DNA from: Chelativorans xinjiangensis | GTDB lineage: Bacteria; Pseudomonadota; Alphaproteobacteria; Rhizobiales; Rhizobiaceae | Reading direction: 5' to 3' | Assembly: GCF_009812055.1 (NCBI RefSeq) | Contig: NZ_WQNH01000009.1 | Location: 1 to 64,000 of the forward strand | DNA: 64,000 nt | Shown here: positions 43,924-54,772 of the stretch, one piece after another | How the letters are laid out: every line of letters begins with the position of its first letter | Numbering within the stretch: position 1 is the first letter of the stretch | Notes under the pieces: model-generated | Seen by the model: only the letters and a program-made list of their open reading frames with translations | Told to the model about the DNA's origin: nothing | Database searches by the model: none | Position numbers and translations under genes: made by a program

Positions 43924-45995
43924 TGAACTGGTCCCTGAGCTTCGATCCGCTGTTTTCCTGGGGGGTTCTGGCGCTTCTCGTCATCCCGCTCGCCTGCCTG
44001 ATGGCGCTCAGCCTGTTCGTTGGCCGGCGCGGCGCGCTGCTTCGCCTGGCCGCGCTTGTCGCGCTGGCGCTGGCGCTCCTCAATCCGGTGCTTCTGGAGG
44101 AAGAGCGGGACCCGCTCAAGAGCGTCGTTGCCCTGGTGATCGACGAAAGCCGGAGCCAGAACATCGGCGACAGGAGCGAGACGACGCGGCAGACAGCGCA
44201 AGCGCTGGCGGAGCGGCTGGAGCGCTTCGACCAGTTCGAGGTGCGCATGGTCGAGGCCGGCCGCAGCCAAGCCGTCGACGAGAACACCGAGACCCGTCTC
44301 TTCGATGCGCTGGAAGGCGCTCTGCGCGACGTGCCGTCCTCACGCGTGGCCGGCTCCGTCATGATCACCGACGGCCAGGTGCACGACGCGCCGCCCAACG
44401 CCTCGGGCCTCGCCGGACCGCTGCACGCGCTGATCACCGGCCGGGAGGGCGAGCGCGACCGGCGCATCCGCTTCGAGCGCGCGCCGCGCTTCGGCATCGT
44501 CGGCCAACCCCTGGAAATGAGTTATCGCGTCATCGATACCGAGGGCGAGACCGGCCAGGTGGAGGTCGAGGTTCTCGTCAATGGCGAACTGGCGCTGGTC
44601 GAGCAGGCGACGATCGGCCAGGAAATGCCGCTGGAAGTCACCGTTCCCACCGCCGGGCGCAACATCGTGGAACTCAGGATCCCGGTAGAAGAGGGCGAGA
44701 TCACGGAGACCAACAACCGCGCCGTCGCCCTGATCGACGGCATCCGCGAGAACCTGCGCGTGCTACTCGTTTCCGGCGAGCCGCATTCGGGCGAGCGGAC
44801 CTGGCGCAACCTCTTGAAGTCCGACGCTTCCGTCGACCTCGTCCACTTCACCATCCTGCGCCCGCCGGAGAAGCAGGACGGCACGCCGATCAACGAACTG
44901 TCGCTGATCGCCTTCCCGACGCGCGAGCTGTTCGTCGAAAGGATCGAGGACTTCGACCTCATCATCTTCGACCGCTACCAGCACCGCGACGTGCTGCCGA
45001 TCCTCTATTACGACTACATCGCCGAGTATGTGGAGCATGGCGGGGCGCTTCTGATCGCCGCCGGGCCCGAGTTCGCAGGCGACCAGTCGATCGCCCACAC
45101 GCCGCTGATCTCCGCACTGCCGGCGCTGCCCAGCGGCGAGGTGATGGAGGCCGGCTTCTACCCTCGTCTGACGGACACGGGCGCCCGCCATCCCGTCACG
45201 CGCGGCCTTGACGGCTCGGCCTCCGAGCCGCCCGGCTGGAGCCGCTGGTTCCGCGCCGTCGGCATCGGCGAGACGGATGGCCAGGTGGTGATGCAAGGGC
45301 CGGGCGAAGCGCCGCTTCTCTTGCTGGCGCGCCGCGGCGAGGGCCGGGTGGGCATGTTCCTGTCCGACCAGGGCTGGCTGTGGGCGCGCGGCTTCGAGGG
45401 CGGCGGCCCCTACGTCTCGCTTTACCGCCGCATCGCCCACTGGCTGATGAAGGAGCCGGACCTTGAAGAAGAGCGCCTGACGGCGGCCGGCCGCGGCATG
45501 CGGCTCGAGATCACCCGCCAGTCCATGGAGGACGAGGTGGGCACGGCCACGGTGACCGCCCCTTCGGGCGAGACGCGCGAGGTGCCGCTGACGGCAGGCG
45601 AACCCGGCCTCTTCCGCGGTACGCTGGAGGCCGACGAGATCGGCCTTTACCAGGTCGAGAACGGGGATCTGTCGGCGCTTGCCCATGTCGGCCCGGTCAA
45701 CGCTCCGGAATTCGCGGATACGGTGTCGACGGAAGAGGTTCTGGCGCCGGTGGCGGAGGCGACCGGCGGCAGCGTGCGCCGGCTGGAAGGCGGCGTCGGC
45801 GGCCCCGCCCTCCCCAACATCGTGCCGGTGCGCAGCAACGCCACAACGGCGGCCGGGCGCGACTGGATCGGCCTCCGGAGCACCAACGACAGCGTCTTGC
45901 AGTCCATCAGGCGCGTGCCACTGTTCGCCGGGTTCCTGGGCCTCGGCATGCTGCTCCTGGCGCTCGGCGCCATGTGGTACCGCGAGGGGCGGTAA
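43920..45995 (+). CDS. Large VWA-like/glutamine amidotransferase-like membrane protein
   Basis: 691 residues. TM helices near 15-32 and 40-58 (LLVIPLACLMALSLFVG; LAALVALALALLNPVLL), then a VWA-like segment VVALVIDESRSQNIGDRSET. A GATase1-like domain begins at LRVLLVSGEPHSGERTWRN, with EYVEHGGALLIAAGPEFAG, and a last TM helix (GFLGLGMLLLALGAMW) near the C-terminus. It closes the MoxR operon by ATGA overlap (43920 or 43923 as start). The complex probably works on the cell envelope; its target is unknown. Confidence 0.85.
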   Translation: MMNWSLSFDPLFSWGVLALLVIPLACLMALSLFVGRRGALLRLAALVALALALLNPVLLEEERDPLKSVVALVIDESRSQNIGDRSETTRQTAQALAERLERFDQFEVRMVEAGRSQAVDENTETRLFDALEGALRDVPSSRVAGSVMITDGQVHDAPPNASGLAGPLHALITGREGERDRRIRFERAPRFGIVGQPLEMSYRVIDTEGETGQVEVEVLVNGELALVEQATIGQEMPLEVTVPTAGRNIVELRIPVEEGEITETNNRAVALIDGIRENLRVLLVSGEPHSGERTWRNLLKSDASVDLVHFTILRPPEKQDGTPINELSLIAFPTRELFVERIEDFDLIIFDRYQHRDVLPILYYDYIAEYVEHGGALLIAAGPEFAGDQSIAHTPLISALPALPSGEVMEAGFYPRLTDTGARHPVTRGLDGSASEPPGWSRWFRAVGIGETDGQVVMQGPGEAPLLLLARRGEGRVGMFLSDQGWLWARGFEGGGPYVSLYRRIAHWLMKEPDLEEERLTAAGRGMRLEITRQSMEDEVGTATVTAPSGETREVPLTAGEPGLFRGTLEADEIGLYQVENGDLSALAHVGPVNAPEFADTVSTEEVLAPVAEATGGSVRRLEGGVGGPALPNIVPVRSNATTAAGRDWIGLRSTNDSVLQSIRRVPLFAGFLGLGMLLLALGAMWYREGR

Positions 45996-46126
45996 GGCGC
46001 GATCCGGCTTCCCGTTTCAGTGGCGCGGCCTTCTTTCTTCGCAATGCCATATTTCAACCGCGCTCTGTCATTAGGCATGTTTTGCCAGCTATGTCATTGA
46101 TTTAAATTATTATTCGAGAGGACAAG

Positions 46127-47095
46127 ATGCGGATTTCGACATCTATTGGAGCCGTCGCTGCCGTATTGGCAGCACTCTGCGGCCCTGCTTCTGCGGGAAG
46201 TGGGGATGCACCGGCAAACTTTCTCTATACGAGTTCGGGGAGCCTTGAAGAACTGCGGCCTGTTCTCGAACGGCCCGACATCGACGGCGTTCAAATCGTC
46301 TACAACTGGAAGTCGCTGGAACCCAGCATGGGGCAGTACGACTTCTCGGCGATCGAGGGGGATCTGGCGGTTGCCGACAAGCTGGGCAAGAAGCTTTTCA
46401 TCCAGGTGCAGGACCGCTTCTTCTCGGTCGAGGCGAGGAACGTGCCCACCTATCTGACGACCGAGCCGCAATATGGCGGCGGCCTCGTGGCTCAGGTCGA
46501 CAACGCCGGCGAGGGACAGCCGGTCGGCCACGGCTGGGTGGCGATGCAATGGAACCCTGCCGTACGCGGCCGCTTTCAGGCCCTCATCGAAGCCTTGGCC
46601 GAAACGTTCGACGGCCGGGTGTTCGGTGTGAATCTGTCCGAGACCGCCGCAGATATCGACATGAAGGGCGATCGGACCGGCTTTACCTGCGACGCCTATT
46701 TCGAGGCGGAGATGGATAACCTGGCCGCGGCCTGGGCGGCCTTCACCGAATCGCATGTCGTGCAATACGTGAACTTCTGGCCCTGCGAGTGGGCGAACGA
46801 CCACGATTACATGGGGCGTCTGTTCGAATACGCCGCCGGCCACGGTGTCGGCCTTGGCGGCCCCGACATCGTCCCCTACCGCAAGGGCCAGATGAAGAAC
46901 GCCTATCCGTTTTTCAACCGGTACAAGGGGAAGCTCGGCCTGGTGGCGATGGCGGTGCAGGAGCCCACCTTGATCTACACGAACCCGAAGACCGGCAGGC
47001 CGTTCACGAAAGACGAGTTCGTCAGCTTCGCTTCCGATTATCTGGGGGCAGACGTCATTTTCTGGAGCGCGGAATCGCCGTGGCTGAAGGGCTGA
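46127..47095 (+). CDS. Secreted glycoside-hydrolase-like protein
   Basis: 322 residues. Signal peptide MRISTSIGAVAAVLAALCGP, cleavage near ASAGS. The body is an alpha/beta barrel: IDGVQIVYNWKSLEPSMGQY, LAVADKLGKKLFIQVQDRFF, VFGVNLSETAADID and LGLVAMAVQEPTLIYTNP. Glutamates in NLSET and VQEPT are placed as acid/base and nucleophile would be in clan-A glycosidases, but this is inference. No named GH family fits by eye. It stands alone after the MoxR operon. Two Cys (TCDAYF; PCEWAN) may form a disulfide. Confidence 0.65.
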   Translation: MRISTSIGAVAAVLAALCGPASAGSGDAPANFLYTSSGSLEELRPVLERPDIDGVQIVYNWKSLEPSMGQYDFSAIEGDLAVADKLGKKLFIQVQDRFFSVEARNVPTYLTTEPQYGGGLVAQVDNAGEGQPVGHGWVAMQWNPAVRGRFQALIEALAETFDGRVFGVNLSETAADIDMKGDRTGFTCDAYFEAEMDNLAAAWAAFTESHVVQYVNFWPCEWANDHDYMGRLFEYAAGHGVGLGGPDIVPYRKGQMKNAYPFFNRYKGKLGLVAMAVQEPTLIYTNPKTGRPFTKDEFVSFASDYLGADVIFWSAESPWLKG

Positions 47096-47185
47096 CCGCC
47101 ACCGGAGCCCATTCCTTGCGTATTTCATCCACCAGACCGCCGGGCGCTGGCCCGGCGGCATAGGAACGTGGTCCGGGATCTCTGC

Positions 47186-47749
47186 TTAATCCCCGGCCCT
47201 GTCGGCAGCCAGTGCCGCGTGCGTCACCGCGCCCGAAAGTGCCGTCAGCGCGCCCTCCTTCAATTCCACCGCCAGGAGGCGGTTGGGATCGACCGGGCGC
47301 GGCATGCGCAGTTGGCCGGGTGGAATGCGCTTGAAGCCGAGCGGGCCGTAATAGGGCTCGTCCCCCACCAGCACCACCGCCGCGGCGCCCCCCTCGCGCG
47401 CCGCCTCCACGGCGATCTTCACCAGCTTCTTGCCGATGCCCTTGTTCTTGTAGACGGGACGCACGGCAAGCGGCCCGAGAAGCAGCGCCCTGCCCTTTCC
47501 CGCCGCGATGCGCGTCAGCCGTACCGAGGCGACGACATGGCCGGCGTTGAGGGCGACGAAGGACAGCGCGCGCTCGTGCGGCCCGCCTTCGCGGATCTTG
47601 TAGGCAGCGCGCGTGAAGCGGCCGGGGCCGAAGGCCTCGGCGTTGATGTGCTCTATTTCGGCGTCGTGCGCCGGGTCTTCCGGCAGAAAGGTGATGTCGG
47701 CAAGGGACATGGAGAGATTTTCCGGTGATAGGACAGGGATATGCGGCAT
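47186..47749 (-). CDS. GNAT acetyltransferase (YhbS-like)
   Basis: 187 residues from ATG 47749 (47815 and 47710 are alternatives, none with a strong ribosome-binding site). LLGPLAVRPVYKNKGIGKKL is the acetyl-CoA loop and AAAVVLVGDEPYYGPLGFKR the strand 5 region, followed by PGQLRMPRPVDPNRLLAVEL. YhbS-type N-acetyltransferases; the substrate is unknown. Divergent from the GST gene with a MITE-like element between. Confidence 0.85.
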   Translation of the reverse strand: MPHIPVLSPENLSMSLADITFLPEDPAHDAEIEHINAEAFGPGRFTRAAYKIREGGPHERALSFVALNAGHVVASVRLTRIAAGKGRALLLGPLAVRPVYKNKGIGKKLVKIAVEAAREGGAAAVVLVGDEPYYGPLGFKRIPPGQLRMPRPVDPNRLLAVELKEGALTALSGAVTHAALAADRAGD

Positions 47750-47953
47750 CAGGCGCACCCGCGAAGGCGCGTCGGCCCTATCGTCGTCGCTGCACCGGAA
47801 AGAGAACCATCGCATTCATCTCCAAGGAACGGTTCCGCTAGCACCAAACGCACGCCCCGTCCACTGGAATGATGCGCCCTCCTTGCGGAGACTTTCGCAA
47901 TTGTTGACGATGCGTTCATGCCCGCCGGGGTTGGGAAGCAATCGTCGATGTCC

Positions 47954-48073
47954 TAGTGGTCTGACCCAAACAGATGGTACCCATCTGTTTGGAAAAGTCA
48001 GCCCACAAGATATTGGTCTGGTGGGGCGATTTGTCCTGACAGATGGGGACCATCTGTCAGGATCGCACCACTA
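47954..48073. mobile_element. MITE-like element, full-length copy 2
   Basis: Ends TAGTGGT and ACCACTA are perfect 7-bp inverted repeats. Palindromes CCAAACAGATGGTACCCATC, then TGTTTGG, and CCTGACAGATGGGGACCATC, then TGTCAGG. It is about 90% like the copy at 38960-39078. It lies between the GNAT gene and the GST gene, and its end is 32 bases from the GST start. Confidence 0.88.
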
Positions 48074-48104
48074 GATGCGGGTGGCAGATAGAAGGAGAAT
48101 GACG

Positions 48105-49094
48105 ATGGGCCTGCTCGTCGACGGCGTATGGCACGACCAGTGGTACGACACCTCGAAGACCGGCGGCCGCTTCGAGCGGTCGAAGTCGCAGTTCCGCGAT
48201 TTCGTGACGAAGGACGGGCAACCGGCCGAGGGGCGCGAGCGCGGCTTCAAGGCGGAGCCCGGCCGCTACCATCTCTACATCTCCTACGCCTGCCCCTGGG
48301 CCCATCGCACGCTGATCTTCCGCAAGCTGAAGAAGCTGGAGGACGTCATCTCCTTCTCCGTCGTGCACCATTTCATGGGCGAGAACGGCTGGACCTTCAA
48401 GACGGGCGACGGGGCGACGGGGGACCGGCTTTACGGCCTCGACTTCCTGCACCAGATCTATACCAAGGCCGACCCGCACTATTCGGGCCGGGTGACGGTG
48501 CCGGTTCTGTGGGACAGGAAGACGGAGACGATTGTCTCGAACGAATCGGCCGAGATCATCCGCATGCTGAATTCGGCCTTCGACGAATGGGGCGACGCCT
48601 CGGTGGACCTTTATCCGGCACCCCTGCGTGCCGAGATCGATGCCGTCAACGACCTCGTCTACGAGAACATCAACAACGGTGTCTACCGCGCCGGCTTCGC
48701 CACCACGCAGGAAGCCTACGAGGAGGCCTTCGGCCAGCTGTTCGCCGCCCTCGACACGGTGGAAGAGCGCCTGTCGCGCCGGCGCTATCTCGCCGGCGAG
48801 CGCCTGACGGAAGCCGACTGGCGGCTTTTCACCACGCTGGCGCGCTTCGACCCGGTCTATGTCGGCCACTTCAAGTGCAACCTGCGGCGCATCGCCGACT
48901 ATCCGAACCTGTCGAACTATCTGCGCGAGCTCTATCAGGTGCCGGGCGTCGCCGAGACGGTGAACATGCGCCACATCAAGGCGCACTATTACGGCAGCCA
49001 CGCCTCCATCAACCCGACGCGCATCGTGCCGGTGGGGCCGGAGGTGGACTACTCGGCACCGCATGACCGGGGGAGGCTTGCCAAGGCGGCGTGA
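48105..49094 (+). CDS. Glutathione S-transferase, glutathionyl-hydroquinone reductase type
   Basis: 329 residues. Catalytic cysteine at 63 in YISYACPWAHRTLIFRKLKK, as in YqjG/Ecm4 (class Xi). VSNESAEIIRMLNSAFDEW and RRYLAGERLTEADWRLFTTL are conserved. It would reduce glutathionyl-hydroquinones. ATG 48105 is chosen (GAAGGAG upstream); 48099 is also in frame. It is downstream of a MITE-like element, which may carry its promoter. Confidence 0.9.
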   Translation: MGLLVDGVWHDQWYDTSKTGGRFERSKSQFRDFVTKDGQPAEGRERGFKAEPGRYHLYISYACPWAHRTLIFRKLKKLEDVISFSVVHHFMGENGWTFKTGDGATGDRLYGLDFLHQIYTKADPHYSGRVTVPVLWDRKTETIVSNESAEIIRMLNSAFDEWGDASVDLYPAPLRAEIDAVNDLVYENINNGVYRAGFATTQEAYEEAFGQLFAALDTVEERLSRRRYLAGERLTEADWRLFTTLARFDPVYVGHFKCNLRRIADYPNLSNYLRELYQVPGVAETVNMRHIKAHYYGSHASINPTRIVPVGPEVDYSAPHDRGRLAKAA

Positions 49095-49107
49095 GCATTT
49101 CCGCTCC

Positions 49108-49278
49108 GTGTGGGTGGAGTCTTTGTTCGGCTTCGCCGGACCCCCACCCCTACCCCCTCCCCTCAAGGGGGTGGGGGACATGGCGCGCTCGACCGGACTT
49201 CCCTCCCCCTTGAGGAGAGGGATTGAGGGTGGGGGTCCCGGCGAAGCCGGCAAAAAGACCTACATGCGATAGCCCTGC
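49108..49278. repeat. Dispersed C-rich intergenic repeat, copy 3
   Basis: GTGGAGTCTTTGTTCGGCTT, CGCCGGACCCCCACCCC, CCCCTCAAGGGGGTGGGGGA, TCCCCCTTGAGGAGAGGG and CGGCGAAGCCGGCAAAAAGA. It ends ATGCGATAGCCC, matching the start of copy 1 (9178) in inverse. It lies between the convergent GST and nudix genes and probably acts as a terminator. Confidence 0.75.
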
Positions 49279-49300
49279 CCTCAACGGGAAGGAAAGGCGC

Positions 49301-49795
49301 CTACCACTCCGCCGACACCGGCGCCCCCTCGAAGATCTCCGCCAGGCGCTGCCGCGTTCCCTCGGTCGTCTCCTCCGGCAGGGCGTCGAGGGGGAAGAAC
49401 CGGGCCTCGGCGATTTCCCCGTCGGGCCTGTGCGGGCGGGTCTGGCGGAAATCGGCGACGAGATAGACGGCGACGTGGTCGCGGCGGCTGGCCTTGCGGT
49501 TGAAGTGAACCGACTTCAGCTCCGGCATGCCTGTAAGGGCGATGTTGCCCTCCTCTTCCAGTTCGCGCGCCAGGGCCGCTTCCATGGTCTCGCCCGGCTC
49601 GACGCCGCCGCCGGGCAATTGCCAGCCGGCCACATAGGTGTGGCGCACGAGGAGAACGGCGCGGGCTTGCGCGCCGTAGACCACGCCGCGCACGCCGAGC
49701 GTCATCGGGCGACGCAAGAGGAACCACAGATGGAAGAGACGCACGAGGAGGCGCATCTTCCCGGCGGGGCGCGGCGCGAAGAGGCGGCCGTTCAT
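49301..49795 (-). CDS. Nudix hydrolase
   Basis: 164 residues. VRHTYVAGWQLPGGGVEPGE, with the nudix glutamates in ARELEEEGNIAL. The N-terminus (RLLVRLFHLWFLLRRPMTLG) is a hydrophobic/basic helix of about 20 residues that could sit at the membrane. Substrate unknown. It is divergent from the metallophosphoesterase gene with a 53-base spacer. Confidence 0.85.
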   Translation of the reverse strand: MNGRLFAPRPAGKMRLLVRLFHLWFLLRRPMTLGVRGVVYGAQARAVLLVRHTYVAGWQLPGGGVEPGETMEAALARELEEEGNIALTGMPELKSVHFNRKASRRDHVAVYLVADFRQTRPHRPDGEIAEARFFPLDALPEETTEGTRQRLAEIFEGAPVSAEW

Positions 49796-49848
49796 GCGGG
49801 GCTCCGCGAGGGCTGGAAAGGCGGGCGGGGCTGCATTACACACGGAGC

Positions 49849-50769
49849 ATGTTTCGCCTTGCACATTTTTCCGACATCCATCTGGGGCCGCTGCCCGACA
49901 TAACCTATCGCGAACTCGCCAACAAACGCATTACCGGCTACATCCACTGGCAGCGCCGCCGGCGCATCCATCTCGACCACGGCATCATCGACCGCATCAC
50001 CGACGACATGCTGGCCGCAAACCCCGACCACATCGCGCTGACCGGCGATCTGGTGAACCTGGCGCTTGCCAAGGAGATCGAGACGGCGCGGCTGTGGCTG
50101 GAGGGGCTTGGGAGCCCTGAGGACATTTCCGTGGTGCCGGGCAACCACGACGCCTATGTGCCGCGGGCGCTCGCCAGGGCTTGCCTCGCCTGGGGACCTT
50201 ACATGACGGGCGACGGAGCGGCGCCGCCCACCGACCGCCATGGCTTTCCCTATCTGAGGGTGCGCGGGCCGGTGGCGATCATCGGTGTGTCTTCGGCACG
50301 GGCGACGGCGCCGTTTCTGGCCAGCGGCTATTTCGCCGAAAAGCAGGCAAGGGAGACGGCGGAACTCCTGGATGAGACCGGCGCGCGGGGCCTGTTCCGC
50401 ATCGTCCTTATCCACCATCCGCCCGTGCGCGGCGCCACAGGCCCGCACAAGCGGCTTCTTGGGATTTCACGCTTCCAGAAGATGGTGCGCCGGCATGGCG
50501 CGGAGCTGGTGCTTCACGGGCACACGCACCTGCCCACCGTGCACCGCATCGACGGGCCGGACGGCACGGTGCCGGTCGTCGGCGTGGCGGCGGCCGGCCA
50601 GACGCATGGCGGAGCGAAGCCTGCGGGGCACTACAATCTCTTCGAGATCGTCGGCATGCCGGGGGCGTGGCAGGTGCAGTTGACGCGGCGCGGGGCGGTC
50701 GAGGGGCAAACGGAGATCGGCGAAATCTCTTCTCAGATACTGGTCTCAGGCGTGCGGGCGCCGGCCTAA
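49849..50769 (+). CDS. Metallophosphoesterase (calcineurin-like)
   Basis: 306 residues. The five metal motifs are there: HFSDIHLG, ALTGDLVNL, VPGNHDAYV, IVLIHHPPVRG and VLHGHTHLPT. Cytosolic phosphodiesterase fold; could act on cyclic nucleotides or lipids such as UDP-diacylglucosamine, but no specific substrate is shown. Starts with ATG only 13 bases from an upstream shadow frame; divergent from the nudix gene. Confidence 0.88.
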   Translation: MFRLAHFSDIHLGPLPDITYRELANKRITGYIHWQRRRRIHLDHGIIDRITDDMLAANPDHIALTGDLVNLALAKEIETARLWLEGLGSPEDISVVPGNHDAYVPRALARACLAWGPYMTGDGAAPPTDRHGFPYLRVRGPVAIIGVSSARATAPFLASGYFAEKQARETAELLDETGARGLFRIVLIHHPPVRGATGPHKRLLGISRFQKMVRRHGAELVLHGHTHLPTVHRIDGPDGTVPVVGVAAAGQTHGGAKPAGHYNLFEIVGMPGAWQVQLTRRGAVEGQTEIGEISSQILVSGVRAPA

Positions 50770-50792
50770 GAGGTAGTACCAAGGCACCGGCC

Positions 50793-51392
50793 CTATCGGA
50801 GAAGGCTGTCGATCTCCGGAAAGCGATCCGAGAGGAAAAAGAGGACGCCGGCGATGCCGACGGCGCCGCCGGCCAGAACCAGCAGCAGACCACCGAAGAA
50901 CGCCTTCCACGGGCTGCGCGCAGCCGGCGTGGCCTCTCCTATTTCTTCCCGTCCGCGAGGCAGCGCCTCCACCTCGCCCTCGACGGCGCGCTGACGCTCC
51001 ACCAGGCGCTCGGCGATATAACGGGTGACCTGGTCGGCCACCGGCGCCATGTCCGTCGATTCCGCCAGCACCACGCGGCCCAGCCGCGTATCGCGCAGGA
51101 AGCGGTAGGTGCGCCGGTCGCGGCCCATGGTGACGTGCGCCACGGCGTCGATCCACAAGCGCGGCTGCTCGCCGGACGAGATGACGAGGTCGAAGGCGGG
51201 ATCGTCCTCGGGCACGTCGGCGAAGACGGGTCCCAGTTCCTGCGCCAGAAGCTCGAGCCGTGTGCGGCTCGCCTCGCGCATCTCGACGACCACGTCCTCG
51301 CGGTCGGCGGCGGCGTTCTTCATCTCGCGGACGGCGTCGGAGAGCTTGCGCACATTGGCGATGGGAGCGACGTTCTGGTTAGCCTCGCTCAT
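50793..51392 (-). CDS. Tail-anchored membrane protein, unknown
   Basis: 199 residues from ATG 51392 (GGAGGA six bases upstream; ATG 51410 is also possible). The N-terminal part is charged and helical (VRKLSDAVREMKNAAADRED), the middle has LVISSGEQPRLWIDAVAHV, and a C-terminal hydrophobic helix ([20 protein letters not shown]) with a short tail. Family not recognised. The head would be in the cytosol. It converges with the phosphoesterase gene. Confidence 0.65.
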   Translation of the reverse strand: MSEANQNVAPIANVRKLSDAVREMKNAAADREDVVVEMREASRTRLELLAQELGPVFADVPEDDPAFDLVISSGEQPRLWIDAVAHVTMGRDRRTYRFLRDTRLGRVVLAESTDMAPVADQVTRYIAERLVERQRAVEGEVEALPRGREEIGEATPAARSPWKAFFGGLLLVLAGGAVGIAGVLFFLSDRFPEIDSLLR

Positions 51393-51494
51393 GATGGTCC
51401 TCCAGACCAATAAAGATCGTTAACCTACCGTTAACACGGGCGGGAAGGGAAATCATCCTGATTTGTTCCGCTTTCGTGCCTGTTGAAAACCTGC

Positions 51495-51593
51495 GTACAG
51501 CGCCGTGCGCCCTTTAGGACGCACGGCGCTGTACGTGATTGAATCTGCGCATCGTGCTTTCCGAAAATCGATTCCGGTTTTCGGGCCGATGCG
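51495..51593. repeat. Double-hairpin intergenic repeat
   Basis: First hairpin: GTACAGCGCCGTGCG (51495-51509) with CGCACGGCGCTGTAC (51520-51534). Second: GCATCG and CGATGC enclose CCGAAAATCG and CGGTTTTCGG (51547-51593). The second resembles a motif widespread in rhizobial intergenic DNA. It ends against the stop codon of the alpha/beta hydrolase, which begins at 51594, and probably works as a terminator. Confidence 0.75.
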
Positions 51594-54148
<2,555 letters not shown>

Positions 54149-54174
54149 TTAGCGGAAGGAGCAGGCCAGCGCGT

Positions 54175-54221
54175 CCGGCGACACCGATCGCCGGGTGCCC
54201 CTTCAACGGACCCGGCGATCG
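54175..54221 (-). promoter_or_regulatory. leuA attenuator, mutually exclusive hairpins
   Basis: On the minus strand segment 1 is CGATCGCCGGGT (54221-54210), segment 2 is ACCCGGCGATCG (54196-54185) and segment 3 is TCGCCGG (54181-54175). Segment 2 pairs perfectly with segment 1 (12 bp) or with segment 3 (7 bp: CCGGCGA/TCGCCGG). Segment 1 lies in the last codons of the leader peptide, as in classical attenuators. The 3' hairpin is not followed directly by a U-run; a CCTTTTT lies about 40 bases on, so the exact stop signal is uncertain. Confidence 0.7.
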
Positions 54222-54322
54222 CCGATAAGGCCGAGAAGCAGCAGGCCGGGGGCGAGCGCACGCGTGGCCGTGCCGCCAAAAGCGGACGGGCAGGAATAGC
54301 TTATGCGCTCAATGTCCAACAT
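54203..54322 (-). CDS. leuL: leuA leader peptide (LeuL)
   Basis: 39 residues: MLDIERISYS at the start and TRALAPGLLLLGLIGDRRVR at the end. Five leucines in six positions (LLLLGL) sit just before the end, where a stalled ribosome would cover segment 1 of the attenuator. Low Leu-tRNA would stall it and allow leuA to be read. Leader peptides of this kind are described for leuA in rhizobia. It is too short for usual gene callers. RBS is weak; the start codon is inferred. Confidence 0.75.
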   Translation of the reverse strand: MLDIERISYSCPSAFGGTATRALAPGLLLLGLIGDRRVR

Positions 54323-54365
54323 GAGGTTTTGATAGCCGAGGCGGTGGCACGGCGCAAGAGGCCGC

Positions 54366-54394
54366 TTGACAGGGTCAGGGCCTTTCTGTATTTC
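54366..54394 (+). promoter_or_regulatory. Sigma-70 type promoter ahead of the ArsR gene
   Basis: TTGACA (54366-54371), 17 bases, TATTTC (54389-54394). Ends 22 bases before the ArsR ATG at 54416. The AT-rich stretch TAATTAACTTAA just after could be the operator. It would drive the ArsR-SRPBCC-SRPBCC-GFA unit. Confidence 0.45.
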
Positions 54395-54415
54395 ACCAAA
54401 TAGCTAATTAACTTA

Positions 54416-54772
54416 ATGGTGAACTATATGAAGTCGGATCCCCTCAGCACCGCCTTTGCCGCCCTGGCCGACCCGACGCGGCGTGCCATGCTCACCCGGT
54501 TGTGCGAGGGCGAGGCGACGGTGAACGAGATCGCCGCGCCGTTCGACCTGTCGCTTCCGGCCATCTCCAAGCATCTCAAGGTTCTGGAGGGCGCGGGACT
54601 GATCTCGCGCGGACGCTCCGCGCAGTTCCGCCCCTGCCGGCTCGAACCGGGGCCGCTCAAGGACGTGGCCGACTGGGTGGAGCGCTACCGCCGCTTCTGG
54701 GACGAGAGCCTCGACCGCCTGGACAATTACCTGAAGGAAATCCAGTACAAGGAGAGATCCGATGACGCATGA
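54416..54772 (+). CDS. ArsR-family transcriptional regulator
   Basis: 118 residues. FAALADPTRRAMLTRLCEGE and DLSLPAISKHLKVLEGAGLI form the winged helix; no metal-binding Cys set (no CxC), so it is a non-metal ArsR of the SRPBCC-associated type (SdpR-like). It overlaps the next gene by 11 bases. Start 54416 or the ATG at 54428. It most likely represses the downstream genes. Confidence 0.88.
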   Translation: MVNYMKSDPLSTAFAALADPTRRAMLTRLCEGEATVNEIAAPFDLSLPAISKHLKVLEGAGLISRGRSAQFRPCRLEPGPLKDVADWVERYRRFWDESLDRLDNYLKEIQYKERSDDA

